A stretch of DNA of 56,256 bases, taken from contig JAFUFT010000032.1 in NCBI GenBank assembly GCA_017469795.1, positions 1 through 56,256 on the forward strand, in the 5' to 3' direction. Made by a program: the position numbers and the translations under genes. This document shows positions 17,165 to 26,000 of the stretch, one piece after another; positions within the stretch are counted from its first letter, which is position 1, and each line of letters begins with the position of its first letter. A model generated the notes under the pieces. The model was not told the DNA's origin and did no database searches. It saw only the letters and a list, made by a program, of their open reading frames with translations. The stretch comes from Oscillospiraceae bacterium. GTDB lineage: Bacteria > Bacillota > Clostridia > Oscillospirales > Oscillospiraceae.

Positions 17165-17827
17165 TCAGTAGCTGAAGGTCTCGGAGAAGGTGCCGTAGGG
17201 CTTCGGCACGGGGACGCCCGCCTGAGGCGTGATCTCCGGGGTATAGGCGGCATAGTATGCGCCGGTGGGCGCCAGGTTCACATTGGCCCAGTTCTCCCCT
17301 ACCGGAGTCTTGAAGTCGGTCATAGTGACCATATGCCAGATTTTCCAGCCGTCCGCTTCCCTGACGAAATCCACCGCGTACTTCTCCCAGACCCAGTAGG
17401 CCTTGGGGCCCTTCGACCGGTCGATTTCGGTGCAGGAGCCGAGAGAGTAGAACATACCTTTTGCGGTCTTTTCGTCCTCTGCCAGCTCGATGACCGGGGT
17501 GGTGATGGTGTGGACCATGGCAGAGCCGGCGCCCCACATCTCGCTGTCCTTCTTGCCGGCAAATTCGTCGGGATAGAGCCTGCGCATCACATCGTTGTCC
17601 TTCCGGGTCTGCTCCTCGCCCTTGTCCACAAGGAAGCCGCGAACCGCGGCATATCCTTCGATCTTCTGATCGTTGGTGGTCAGGGTGGTGTTCTGGTCCG
17701 TCCAGTATTTTTCCACCGCCTCATAGTAGCGCTTGTAATAGGTCAGGAACGCATACTTGCTCATCACGTTCTCCACGGCCCGGATGTTCCGGATCCGGGA
17801 GGCAAGCTGCTCCGCTGTATAACTCAT
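17165..17827 (-). CDS. NTF2/SnoaL-like protein D
   Basis: 220-aa paralogue and first gene of the leftward operon; start ATG 17827 with AGGAGG 7 nt upstream. Blocks: RAVENVMSKYAFLTYYKRYY (about 15-35), MVHTITTPVIELAEDEKTAK (about 100-120), YWVWEKYAVDFVREADGWKI (about 140-160) and C-terminal YGTFSETFSY. This is the shortest copy and lacks the Pro-rich tail, so it approximates the core fold. Its promoter (element 4) is back to back with that of copies E and F, so both operons are likely switched on together by the same activator. Confidence 0.82.
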   Translation of the reverse strand: MSYTAEQLASRIRNIRAVENVMSKYAFLTYYKRYYEAVEKYWTDQNTTLTTNDQKIEGYAAVRGFLVDKGEEQTRKDNDVMRRLYPDEFAGKKDSEMWGAGSAMVHTITTPVIELAEDEKTAKGMFYSLGSCTEIDRSKGPKAYWVWEKYAVDFVREADGWKIWHMVTMTDFKTPVGENWANVNLAPTGAYYAAYTPEITPQAGVPVPKPYGTFSETFSY

Positions 17828-17887
17828 AGGAATACCTCCTTCGGAATTTTGGATCAGACCGCAGAGATTCCCTATTCGGATGGTTCT

Positions 17888-17943
17888 ATTATAGAAGTTC
17901 CAAAGAAATCTGAAAACAGACAAAACCGCAACTGACCTATCAA
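17888..17943 (-). promoter_or_regulatory. 27-bp element 4 plus promoter of NTF2-like D-C-B-A
   Basis: Minus strand: element (17943 down to 17917) starts TTGATAGGTCAG and contains GCGGTTTTGTC. It abuts -35 TTTTCA (17911-17916); 17-bp spacer; -10 TATAAT (17888-17893). Confidence 0.72.
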
Positions 17944-17971
17944 TTTGCAAGATTTGTGCGGAGTTGCGGTT

Positions 17972-18028
17972 TTGATAGGTAATCTGAGGTTTTGCCAGTT
18001 TACGGCGCTGTTTCCGGTATGCTATGCT
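17972..18028 (+). promoter_or_regulatory. 27-bp element 5 plus promoter of NTF2-like E-F
   Basis: Element at 17972-17998 starts TTGATAGGTAATC and contains GAGGTTTTGCCAG. It abuts -35 TTTACG (17999-18004); 18-bp spacer; -10 TATGCT (18023-18028). Elements 4 and 5 face away from each other with 28 bp between them. Confidence 0.72.
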
Positions 18029-18082
18029 AAGTTCGGATCAGGCCGACATAAAGGATTCCGACAAGACTAAGGAGGAACCGAT

Positions 18083-18826
18083 ATGACAGACTACGAAGCG
18101 CTGCAGAGTGCTTATGATATCTATATGATCAAGAACGTCATGGGCCGCCACGCTTATCATCATGCGCTGGGCGACCATCGGGCGGAACTGGACGAGATCT
18201 GGTCCCAGCGTGACGACATCTCCTGGGGCAACAATATGGGCTTCTGGGTAGGCCGGGAGACCATGTACAACTACTATGCCGACGCGAAAGAGGTCCAGGA
18301 TGAGGCCACACTCAAGCTGATGGCCAAGGCAAACCCGAAGATAGAAGTCAAAAAAGAAAACTTCCAGCTTGGTGCGCTTTTGATGCACTCTCTGACCACG
18401 CCGCTGATTCAGGTGGCCAACGACGGCAAGACCGCCCAGGGCATGTGGTACTCTCTGGGACAGGTCACCAACGCCGGCCCCGACGGAAAGGCCAGCGGGC
18501 AATGGATGCACGAGCGCTATGCTGTTGACTTCATCAAGGAGGGCGAGGACTGGAAGATCTGGCATTTCTTTGTGGGAACAGATCTGGGCTGTGAGGCGGG
18601 CAAACCCTTCACCGGAAAGTTCGGCCCGGCTCCCGGCGCGGAGCCGGATCCCCAGGCGGAGGAGAACAGGAAGGCCATGATGGCGATCATGGAAGCGCTC
18701 CCCAAGCCCACGATCCCCATGGAGCTCTATCACTGCAAGTACGGCTGGCACAACGAGCCCCACTTCCCCCGGCCCTATGCCACCCACACCGCCGAGATCA
18801 GCTATGGTCCCGAAAAATACCTGTAA
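18083..18826 (+). CDS. NTF2/SnoaL-like protein E
   Basis: 247-aa paralogue, first gene of the rightward operon; AAGGAGG precedes ATG. Blocks: IKNVMGRHAYHHALGDHRAE (about 15-35), MHSLTTPLIQVANDGKTAQG (about 100-120), HERYAVDFIKEGEDWKIWHF (about 140-160). Residues about 172-200 form a Pro/Ala/Glu-rich segment (GPAPGAEPDPQAEE). Extra His residues in the first helix distinguish it from D. Ten nt separate its stop from copy F, and the AAGGAGG for F overlaps the stop. Reaction unknown; the same fold-level caveats apply as for copy A. Confidence 0.82.
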   Translation: MTDYEALQSAYDIYMIKNVMGRHAYHHALGDHRAELDEIWSQRDDISWGNNMGFWVGRETMYNYYADAKEVQDEATLKLMAKANPKIEVKKENFQLGALLMHSLTTPLIQVANDGKTAQGMWYSLGQVTNAGPDGKASGQWMHERYAVDFIKEGEDWKIWHFFVGTDLGCEAGKPFTGKFGPAPGAEPDPQAEENRKAMMAIMEALPKPTIPMELYHCKYGWHNEPHFPRPYATHTAEISYGPEKYL

Positions 18827-18835
18827 GGAGGAACG

Positions 18836-19675
18836 ATGATGGACAAGTTTAACGGCCTGAGTCTGGAGGCCCATCGCATCGCCTCCATTCCCCAAATCGA
18901 AAATCTGATGGCCCTGCACAGCTACTATCATGCGGCCAATATGAATTCCAACGAGCTCACCGACATCTGGTCCAAGGAGCAGCCCGATGAGGTCTCCTGG
19001 CAGCAGAACTTCGGCTTCTGGAAGTCCATGCCCCACATGTCCCTGTACTACGGCGAAGGCCACTGGGACACCGGTCTTGCCCTGCGGGAGCAGATCATTG
19101 AGGCCCGGCCTGAGCTGAAGGACGATCTGATGCAGCCGGACATGGATGTGCGCCGTCTGGTGGAGATGCCCGTCCACACGCTGACTACCTCCATCGTGGA
19201 GATCGCCGAGGACGGCATGAGTGCCAAGGGCCTGTGGTACACCCCCGGCTACGCCCTCCGCCGGAACTATCTCCAGGACACCGCCTCCGCCTGCTGGATG
19301 TGGGAGAAGTATGGCGCCGACTTCGTCTGGGAGAACGGCGAGTGGAAGTTCCTGCACATTCAGATCGGCATGGATATCATGGCGGACTACGGCCAGAGCT
19401 GGGCGGAGCCCAAGCCTATGGGCGCTCCCGGAGGTCCCCCGCCTGCAGGCGGCCCCGGCGGTCCCCCGCCCGAGGAGGCAAAGCCCGCAAAGAAAGAAGC
19501 TCCTGTGGGAAAGGACGGAAAGAAGCTGAAGGTTGCCCCCTCCATGGGCGGCGGCATGGCCTGCCCGCCTGACGGTCCCGGCAAGTACAGCGTCTACAGC
19601 CGCACACGGATCCCCACGGAGTATCCGAAGATCCCGGAGCCCTATACGACGCTCAGCGAGACCTTCTCCTATTGA
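18836..19675 (+). CDS. NTF2/SnoaL-like protein F with Pro/Gly-rich insert
   Basis: 279-aa paralogue, the longest copy. Blocks: IENLMALHSYYHAANMNSNE (about 20-40), VHTLTTSIVEIAEDGMSAKG (about 105-125), WMWEKYGADFVWENGEWKFL (about 143-163). Between the core and the TLSETFSY end sits a low-complexity insert of about 35 residues (GAPGGPPPAGGPGGPPPEEA, then Lys-rich). The same kind of insert appears in unrelated proteins of this locus. ATG ATG start after TAAGGAGG. Followed by a bidirectional terminator. The insert could be a flexible linker or an interaction patch; nothing in the sequence decides. Confidence 0.82.
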   Translation: MMDKFNGLSLEAHRIASIPQIENLMALHSYYHAANMNSNELTDIWSKEQPDEVSWQQNFGFWKSMPHMSLYYGEGHWDTGLALREQIIEARPELKDDLMQPDMDVRRLVEMPVHTLTTSIVEIAEDGMSAKGLWYTPGYALRRNYLQDTASACWMWEKYGADFVWENGEWKFLHIQIGMDIMADYGQSWAEPKPMGAPGGPPPAGGPGGPPPEEAKPAKKEAPVGKDGKKLKVAPSMGGGMACPPDGPGKYSVYSRTRIPTEYPKIPEPYTTLSETFSY

Positions 19676-19700
19676 TTTGATTCCAATTGCTTCTACATAG

Positions 19701-19738
19701 AAATTCCCCGGATGGTTTTTAAGCCATCCGGGGAATTT
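19701..19738. terminator. bidirectional terminator
   Basis: Perfect 15-bp stem AAATTCCCCGGATGG / CCATCCGGGGAATTT between converging NTF2-like F and AraC regulator 1. Confidence 0.88.
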
Positions 19739-19743
19739 CCTGT

Positions 19744-21027
19744 CTATCTGGATTGTTCCGCCATCAGTGCTTCGCGCAGCTTGTTTGGCGTCGTGCCCTC
19801 GTAGCGTTTAATGGTGCGGGACAGGGTCAGGGTGGTTGTAAAGCCTGTCTCTTCGGCAATGGCGGCCAGGGTCTTTCCGGCGCAGAGCAGTTCCTTCACC
19901 GCCTCCAGGCGCTTTCTCTGGATGTAGTCCGGCAGGCGGATCCCATAGCGATCCCGGAAGGTCTTGGAACAGTAGGTGGAGGAGAGGCCGAAATGATCCG
20001 CCACCGAGGATACGCTGAGATTCGAATCCCGGAAGTTCTCGTCCACATAGGGCATGATCTCCTGCACCCACGGAGAGGACGCGGCTTCCCGTTTTTGTGC
20101 GGTATGCGCCGAGAGCTGGGAGAAGATATCGTCCATGACCTCCACGATCTCACTGAGGCTCCCGGCTGAAGTCAGTCGCGGACCGGGATCTATCTGGTTG
20201 ACCAGTTCATGGCCCACCACATTCCGAATGTCATTCATCAGATACAACATGGTATTGACTACGCCGTAGACCCGGAATCGAACAGTTTCGATAGTGGGCT
20301 TGGCATCCCCGAATTCTCCCTGGATCAGTTCATGCATCACCCGGTCCGCCTGTTCAAAGTCCGAGGCCCGGATGCAGCCCAGCAGGCGGCTCTCCAGCTC
20401 CAGATAGGAGGTGTCCGACGGCATCATATGGACATGGGTCAGTTCCTCAAAGGTGGTGATCGGCCGGTCCTCGTCCAAAAACGCCAGATACTCGTAGATC
20501 TGGTTCACATCCTCCATGGCCCGGGGCAGTTCCTGAATGTTTTCATACACCCGGCTGACCGCTACGGTCACCGTGATGCCGAACTCGGTTTCCAGCACCT
20601 CCAGGATCCGCCGGGTATCCTGTACGATCCCCCGCAGTCCCGATTCCGGCAGTCCGGTGAGATTCACAATGCAAATCATCTTCCCCTGAATGTCTGCGGC
20701 TTGGACCGCGCCCGGAAGTCCGTCCTCCAGGGTATTCCGGAGAATGAAGTTGCTGTCCATCCGGTCCATCTGTCCGGTTGTGAACAGATCGCCCCAGGTT
20801 TCAGGCCGGGCGGAGAGAAGCAGAAAATACCGGTTGGGGAAGTTCAAGTCATATTGTTTCCCGGTATCCAGCGCTTCCTGTGCGCTCTGGAAATATCCGC
20901 CGCCCAGCAGCCGGGAGATATACAGGTCACGACGGTCACAGTTGGCGCCGCCCAGCGCACGCCGCAGATCCTCTAATTCCTGTTCGCGCTCGTCCATAAG
21001 CGTATTGGTTTGATCCGGTACTTTCAC
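19744..21027 (-). CDS. AraC/YesN-type transcriptional regulator 1
   Basis: 427-aa activator candidate. C-terminal AraC helix-turn-helix pair from about residue 325: NLSVSSVADHFGLSSTYCSK, and TLAAIAEETGFTTTLTLSRT with the closing YEGTTPNKLREA. The N-terminal 300 residues form a sensor region without a receiver aspartate motif, as in YesN-like orphan regulators. GTG start at 21027 with GGGAGGG upstream. Its own promoter has TATAAT at 21057-21062 but a weak -35. It sits between the six NTF2-like genes and SBP4, in the middle of the region where the 27-bp element occurs, so it is the best candidate to bind that element. This is inference from position. Confidence 0.88.
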   Translation of the reverse strand: MKVPDQTNTLMDEREQELEDLRRALGGANCDRRDLYISRLLGGGYFQSAQEALDTGKQYDLNFPNRYFLLLSARPETWGDLFTTGQMDRMDSNFILRNTLEDGLPGAVQAADIQGKMICIVNLTGLPESGLRGIVQDTRRILEVLETEFGITVTVAVSRVYENIQELPRAMEDVNQIYEYLAFLDEDRPITTFEELTHVHMMPSDTSYLELESRLLGCIRASDFEQADRVMHELIQGEFGDAKPTIETVRFRVYGVVNTMLYLMNDIRNVVGHELVNQIDPGPRLTSAGSLSEIVEVMDDIFSQLSAHTAQKREAASSPWVQEIMPYVDENFRDSNLSVSSVADHFGLSSTYCSKTFRDRYGIRLPDYIQRKRLEAVKELLCAGKTLAAIAEETGFTTTLTLSRTIKRYEGTTPNKLREALMAEQSR

Positions 21028-21117
21028 AGGAATCCCTCCCGATTGTTGCTATTGTTATTATATCGAAAAATCCGGAAAAAGGAAAGCCGGGATTTTTATA
21101 TCTCTTCACTTTAGTTT

Positions 21118-21174
21118 TTGATAGGTGATCCGAGGTTTTGCCGGTTGTGAGGAAACTTTTTCCTATTTTATAAT
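21118..21174 (+). promoter_or_regulatory. 27-bp element 6 plus promoter of SBP4-GH3
   Basis: Element at 21118-21144 starts TTGATAGGTGATCC and contains GAGGTTTTGCCGG. It abuts -35 TTGTGA (21145-21150); 18-bp spacer; -10 TATAAT (21169-21174). Divergent from the AraC regulator 1 promoter. Confidence 0.75.
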
Positions 21175-21211
21175 GGCATCAGGCAAACAAAACGCAAAGG
21201 AGGTATTTTTC

Positions 21212-22939
21212 GTGAAAAAGAGTTTGCTTGCGATCCTGCTGGCTGCCGCCATGATGGTCATGGTATTTGCCGGCTGCGGAAGCGCTGCCGGTTCTGCGGC
21301 AGAGGCCGCCGCGTCTGACGCGGTCAGTTCGGCAGCGGAGGCGGCCGAGGCAGTGGAAGAAGCTGCAGAAACCGTGGAAGCAGCGCCCGCGGAAGAGGCT
21401 GTTCCCGCCGAAGATGAGGCATCTGCAGAGACAATGCCCGGCGCTGACACCCATGAGTACCCTGAGATCACCTATCCTCTGGTGGACGAGCCCACCACCC
21501 TGACCTACTGGCAGGCGTGGCCGCCCTTCCTCAACGAGATCTCTGAGCCCCAGGACGCCGCCATGTTCGCCAAAATGGAGGAAATCACCGGGATCCATTT
21601 GGACATCACCGCTGTCTCTACAGAGACAGACGCCACTGACTTTATGCTCATGTGTGCCACCGGCGACATGACAGACTTCATGCAGGGCGGCGCAAGCCAC
21701 TACACCGGCGGCGGCACCAAGGCCATCGAGGACGATATTCTGGTAGATATGCTTCCCTATCTGGAGGAGTATTCCGCCAACTATTACCGCATCATGATGG
21801 AGGATCCCACCTTCTATAAGACCGTGGTCAACGACGAGGGTCAGGTTCCCTCCCTGATCGGCATCTACAAGGACCCCTATTATACTGACCAGGGCATGTG
21901 GATCCGGCAGGACATCCTGGACGCGGTGGGCAAAGAAGTCCCCACGACAGTGGATGAGCTGGACGATGTGCTCGGCGCATTCAAGGATCATGGCCTCACC
22001 GATCCGTATGTTCTGCTCTATGAGGGCACCTGCGATCTGCTGAGCCGGGCCTATGACGCAGGTGACAAAGTCGTGGACGGACAGATCGTTTCAAACGCTC
22101 TGACAGACAACACCAAAGATATGCTGAAAAAGCTCCATGAGTGGTATGACAAGGGCTTTGTGAATGTGGACTTTGTCACCTATACGGACTCCAACACCAA
22201 GCCTCCTCAGAGCGTGGTTCTGTCTGACAACGGCGGTATGTTTGTGGAAGACGTGGCCTCTATCGCCGGCTACTATCTCATGAGCAACAACCCCGATTTC
22301 AATCTCCAGCCCATGGGCCAGGTCCGGCTGACGCCGGATCAGGAGCTGAACACCGGCTTCATCGGACAGTACGCCGCAGACAAGTATTCCCTGTCCATGT
22401 CCACTAACTGCTCCGATCCCCGTCTGGCCATCCAGTACATGGATTATCTGTTCTCCGACGAGGGCTTCGTCATGGCGAACTACGGCATCGAGGGAGAGAC
22501 CTACACCATCGATGAAAACGGCGACTACCAGTTCACCGATCTGATTCTGAACAACCCCCAGGGCTTTGACTGGCAGCTGTGCCAGAGCCTGTACATTAAC
22601 CCGGGCTTCCCGTGCCTCAATGACCTGGCAGCCCAGGAGCTGACCTACAACGACGCCCAGAAGGCCGCGGTTCCCACCTGGACCGCCGCCTACGACAGTG
22701 CCGACGAAACCATGCCCAACCAGAACTGGCTGAGCTATACCACGGAAGAGTCCTATCGCCGGGCAGAGCTCCAGACCGATCTGGAGACCTACCAGGAAGA
22801 GTTCCGTCTGAAGGCCATCACCGGCCAGGTGGACATTGACGCCGAGTGGGACAACTACGTCGCCACCTGCAAGTCCATGGGCTTTGATGAGCTTCAGGAA
22901 ATTTCCCAGGCTGCACTGACCCGGTATCTTGAGAAGTAA
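21212..22939 (+). CDS. SBP4, extracellular solute-binding lipoprotein
   Basis: Lipoprotein of 575 aa with GTG start at 21212 (AAAGGAGG upstream); a longer in-frame reading would begin inside the promoter element. Lipobox VFAGC (Cys 22), stalk rich in AEAAE units to about 78, then ITYPLVDEPTTLTYWQAWPP. Landmarks: LDITAVSTETDATDFMLM, GTKAIEDDILVDMLPYLEEY, YMDYLFSDEGFVMANYGIEG, and a C-terminal QVDIDAEWDNYVATCKSMGF. It leads an operon with the largest GH3 enzyme, separated by a strong hairpin, which suggests the ligand is a beta-glycoside or that glycosides are imported with its help. Confidence 0.88.
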   Translation: MKKSLLAILLAAAMMVMVFAGCGSAAGSAAEAAASDAVSSAAEAAEAVEEAAETVEAAPAEEAVPAEDEASAETMPGADTHEYPEITYPLVDEPTTLTYWQAWPPFLNEISEPQDAAMFAKMEEITGIHLDITAVSTETDATDFMLMCATGDMTDFMQGGASHYTGGGTKAIEDDILVDMLPYLEEYSANYYRIMMEDPTFYKTVVNDEGQVPSLIGIYKDPYYTDQGMWIRQDILDAVGKEVPTTVDELDDVLGAFKDHGLTDPYVLLYEGTCDLLSRAYDAGDKVVDGQIVSNALTDNTKDMLKKLHEWYDKGFVNVDFVTYTDSNTKPPQSVVLSDNGGMFVEDVASIAGYYLMSNNPDFNLQPMGQVRLTPDQELNTGFIGQYAADKYSLSMSTNCSDPRLAIQYMDYLFSDEGFVMANYGIEGETYTIDENGDYQFTDLILNNPQGFDWQLCQSLYINPGFPCLNDLAAQELTYNDAQKAAVPTWTAAYDSADETMPNQNWLSYTTEESYRRAELQTDLETYQEEFRLKAITGQVDIDAEWDNYVATCKSMGFDELQEISQAALTRYLEK

Positions 22940-22950
22940 AAGTACCTGAG

Positions 22951-22987
22951 CAGGCTCCCATCCGGCACGGAACCGGATGGGAGCCTG
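22951..22987 (+). terminator. intercistronic hairpin between SBP4 and the GH3 gene
   Basis: Perfect 15-bp stem CAGGCTCCCATCCGG / CCGGATGGGAGCCTG, 7-nt loop, no T-run. It probably protects the SBP message or acts as a partial terminator. Confidence 0.75.
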
Positions 22988-23044
22988 TCTAACAAGATCA
23001 CAGCGTCTCCCGGACGGGATGAGGCGCGAACAGGAGGCCTCGCT

Positions 23045-26000
23045 ATGAAACAGAGAAAAAAACGTCCCGCACCGCCGCCGTCGCCGGTGGTGATGGACCC
23101 GGAGGAAATGAAAAAGAAGATGGAGTCCGATGATCCCCCGGAGATGCCGCCCATGCAGTCGGCCTTCGTGGATCCGGACACGCCACTGTACCTGGAGCGC
23201 CATGGGGCCGCCCAGGCCCTGCAGCAGCAGACTGCCGAGGAGGGCTTCGTGCTGCTGAAGAACACGGGCGTCCTGCCGCTGACCGGGAGAAAGCTCAACA
23301 TCTTTGGCCGATACGCCAAGCTGGTTTTCGATCCTGCTCTCTGCAGTGAACAGGGTGTGGAAATCAACCGGGAACTGTGGAACTCCTACGCGGGTTACAA
23401 GACCCGGGACGCAGGCTACACCGGCTCCGGCTGGGATGCGGAGACCAATACCTATGTCCGCCAAAGCCGCACCTCCACCGGTATGTTCGGCGGTATGGGA
23501 AATCTGGACCACGAGCCCTTCATTGGACACGAGGTCCTGAACCAGGACGGCTCCGTCCGGGTCGCGCCGGTGGACGAAAAGCTGCTGGAGCAGGCGAAAG
23601 CCTTCTCCGACACCGCCATTGTAGTGCTGCACCGCCACGGCGGCGAAGGAGCCGACCATGAGAAGGGCGACGAAACCCTCTCCGAGGGCGAGGCTGCCAT
23701 GCTGTCCTACTGCACAAAGAATTTTGCAAAAACCATCGTGGTCCTTGCCACCAACAGCGTCATCGACGGGGAATTTCTGGTCCGGGATACTGCACAGAAA
23801 TACTATATGTACACCTACGGCGGCGGGGTCTACTCCAACAATATTGGTCAGGAGGTCCTGCCGGACTTTGACAGCCGGGTGGAGCTCCGTTATCTGGACG
23901 GAAACGGAAATCCCGCACCCCATGTCTATCCCATTTCCGCAGAGAAAATCGGCGGCGTGTTCTATACCAGCGACCGGCCAGGCGACCGGGGAAAAGAGGC
24001 CCTGCTGAACCTGCTCTATGGCGAGGTGAATCCCTCCGGCCGGCTCATGGACGAGATCGTCTGCGACTTTGACGACAACCCCGCCTCCCGCTGCTGCGGC
24101 GGTCTGGTGTTCAGCAGGGAATCCACCGGGGAACACCGGTATATCTACGGACACAATTTCGTGGCCTATAAAGAGGGCGTTTACCTGGGCTACAAGTATT
24201 TTGAGACCTTCTGCCCGGAAAAGGTGGTCTACCCCTTCGGTTACGGTCTGAGCTATACCTCCTGCCGTTGGGACGCGGGACCGCTGCGTTCTGTGAAAAA
24301 CGAATATGGGGAGCTCCAGTTCCGGGTGGACGTGACGGTCACCAATATCGGAGACAGGCCCGGCAAGGACGTGGTGCAGGTCTATGTGCTACCGCCCTAT
24401 TACGCAGACGGACCGTACAACCTGGAAAAGCCGCTGGTCTCCCTCTGCGCCTTTGAAAAGACTGCGCTGATCGAGCCCGGGGAAAGCAATACGGTGACCC
24501 TCGTCTGGAATGCCCGGGATGTGGCCTGCTGGTCGGACGTGACTGGCTGTTATGTGCTGGAGCCGGGAGACTATAAGTTCCAAATCGCAGCCAATGCCAA
24601 CCGCGCCCACACCGCACCCGCTGCCACTCGCAGCTGGATGCTCCGGGAGGATATGCTCTTCACCGAGGACGAGGTCACCGGGACGCCCTACCGGAATCTC
24701 TTCACCGGCAGTGAAAAGGACGGCTACCGCTATGACGCCAGAGGCACGGAGAAGGAACACATCGTCTATCTCCACCGGATCGACGTGGCCGGAGTCCCCA
24801 CCGTGGCCCCCGGCACCGATCCGGAGGTCAAGGTGCTGGACGAGATCACACGGGAAACAGATCAGATCCTGGACCTCGAAACCCGGGGGCTCAGTTCCTT
24901 TTTTGAAATGGACGGCACGGACGTGCACCTCTACGAGGAGGACATCCCCGCCCCTGTCACCGGCGCAGTCTACCGGGACGCAGACGGCAGCCAGAAGAAC
25001 TTTATGCTCCAGGACGTGTACGCCTACCTGAAGGATCGGGACAGCGGGCGCTATCACGATCTCGCCGCCCTGAAGGCCCAGACCGGCATCGAAGTGGCGG
25101 AGTGGAGTGATGACCTGGTCTGGGATCACTTTCTCGATCAGCTGAGCGTCCATGAGATGCTCTGCCGGTTCTACCACAGCGGCTTTGACATTCCTTCTCT
25201 CTTGGAGTATGGCATCCCCCGGACTTTCTCCGCTGACACGCCGGGCCAGATCGGCACCAACAATCCGGTGAAGATGGGCCGGACCACCGAATACGGCGAT
25301 CCCATCCTGGCCTGTACGTTCAACAAGGAACTGTGTGAGCAGTTCGGTCTGGCCCTTGCCCGGGAAGCGGCGGCATCCGGGGAAAACGGCACCTCCTGGT
25401 TTTATGCCCCGGGCAACAACCTCCACCGGACCTGCCTGGCCGGGAAGAACAACAACTACTACTCCGAGGACGCCCATCTGGCGGGCTGGATCTGCGGATA
25501 CTTCACGAAGGGTCTCGAAGAGGGCGGCGTCAACGTCTGTATGAAGCACTTCGCCTGCAACGATCAGGAGGTCTCCCGGGAGGGCCTTGTGGTCTTCGCC
25601 AATGAACAGGCCCTGCGGGAGAACTACTTTGCGGCCTTTGAGCACGCCATCAAGATCGGCGGAGCCAAGGGCATCATGACCTCTCTGGGCAGGGTGGGCA
25701 CCGTCAACGCCTGCGGCAATACGCATCTTACGGTGGATCTCCTCCGGAAGGAGTGGGGCTTTGACGGCATGGTCATCACCGACGGCTATGGGGTCACCTC
25801 CTACATGTACGAGATCAACTGCATGCTGGGGGCCAACAGCGGTCTGCTGTGCTTCAACAATGCCGGAACCTTTGGGGAGTGCCGGGACTACATGGAGCTC
25901 TACCGCTACTATCTCCAGTATCCCGGCCGGGCCACCGCTGCCCTGCGGAATTTCTTCCGGGGCTGCTGCGAGGGCACTCTGCGGACCCACACCTTCCGGG

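Noticed and set aside
8358..19675. A bile-acid-inducible (bai) operon
   Set aside because: SDR, OYE-like and BaiE-fold proteins are present, but CoA ligase, CoA transferase and a BaiG-type transporter are missing. The NTF2-like proteins are six divergent copies, and GH3 and tannase-like enzymes do not belong to that pathway.
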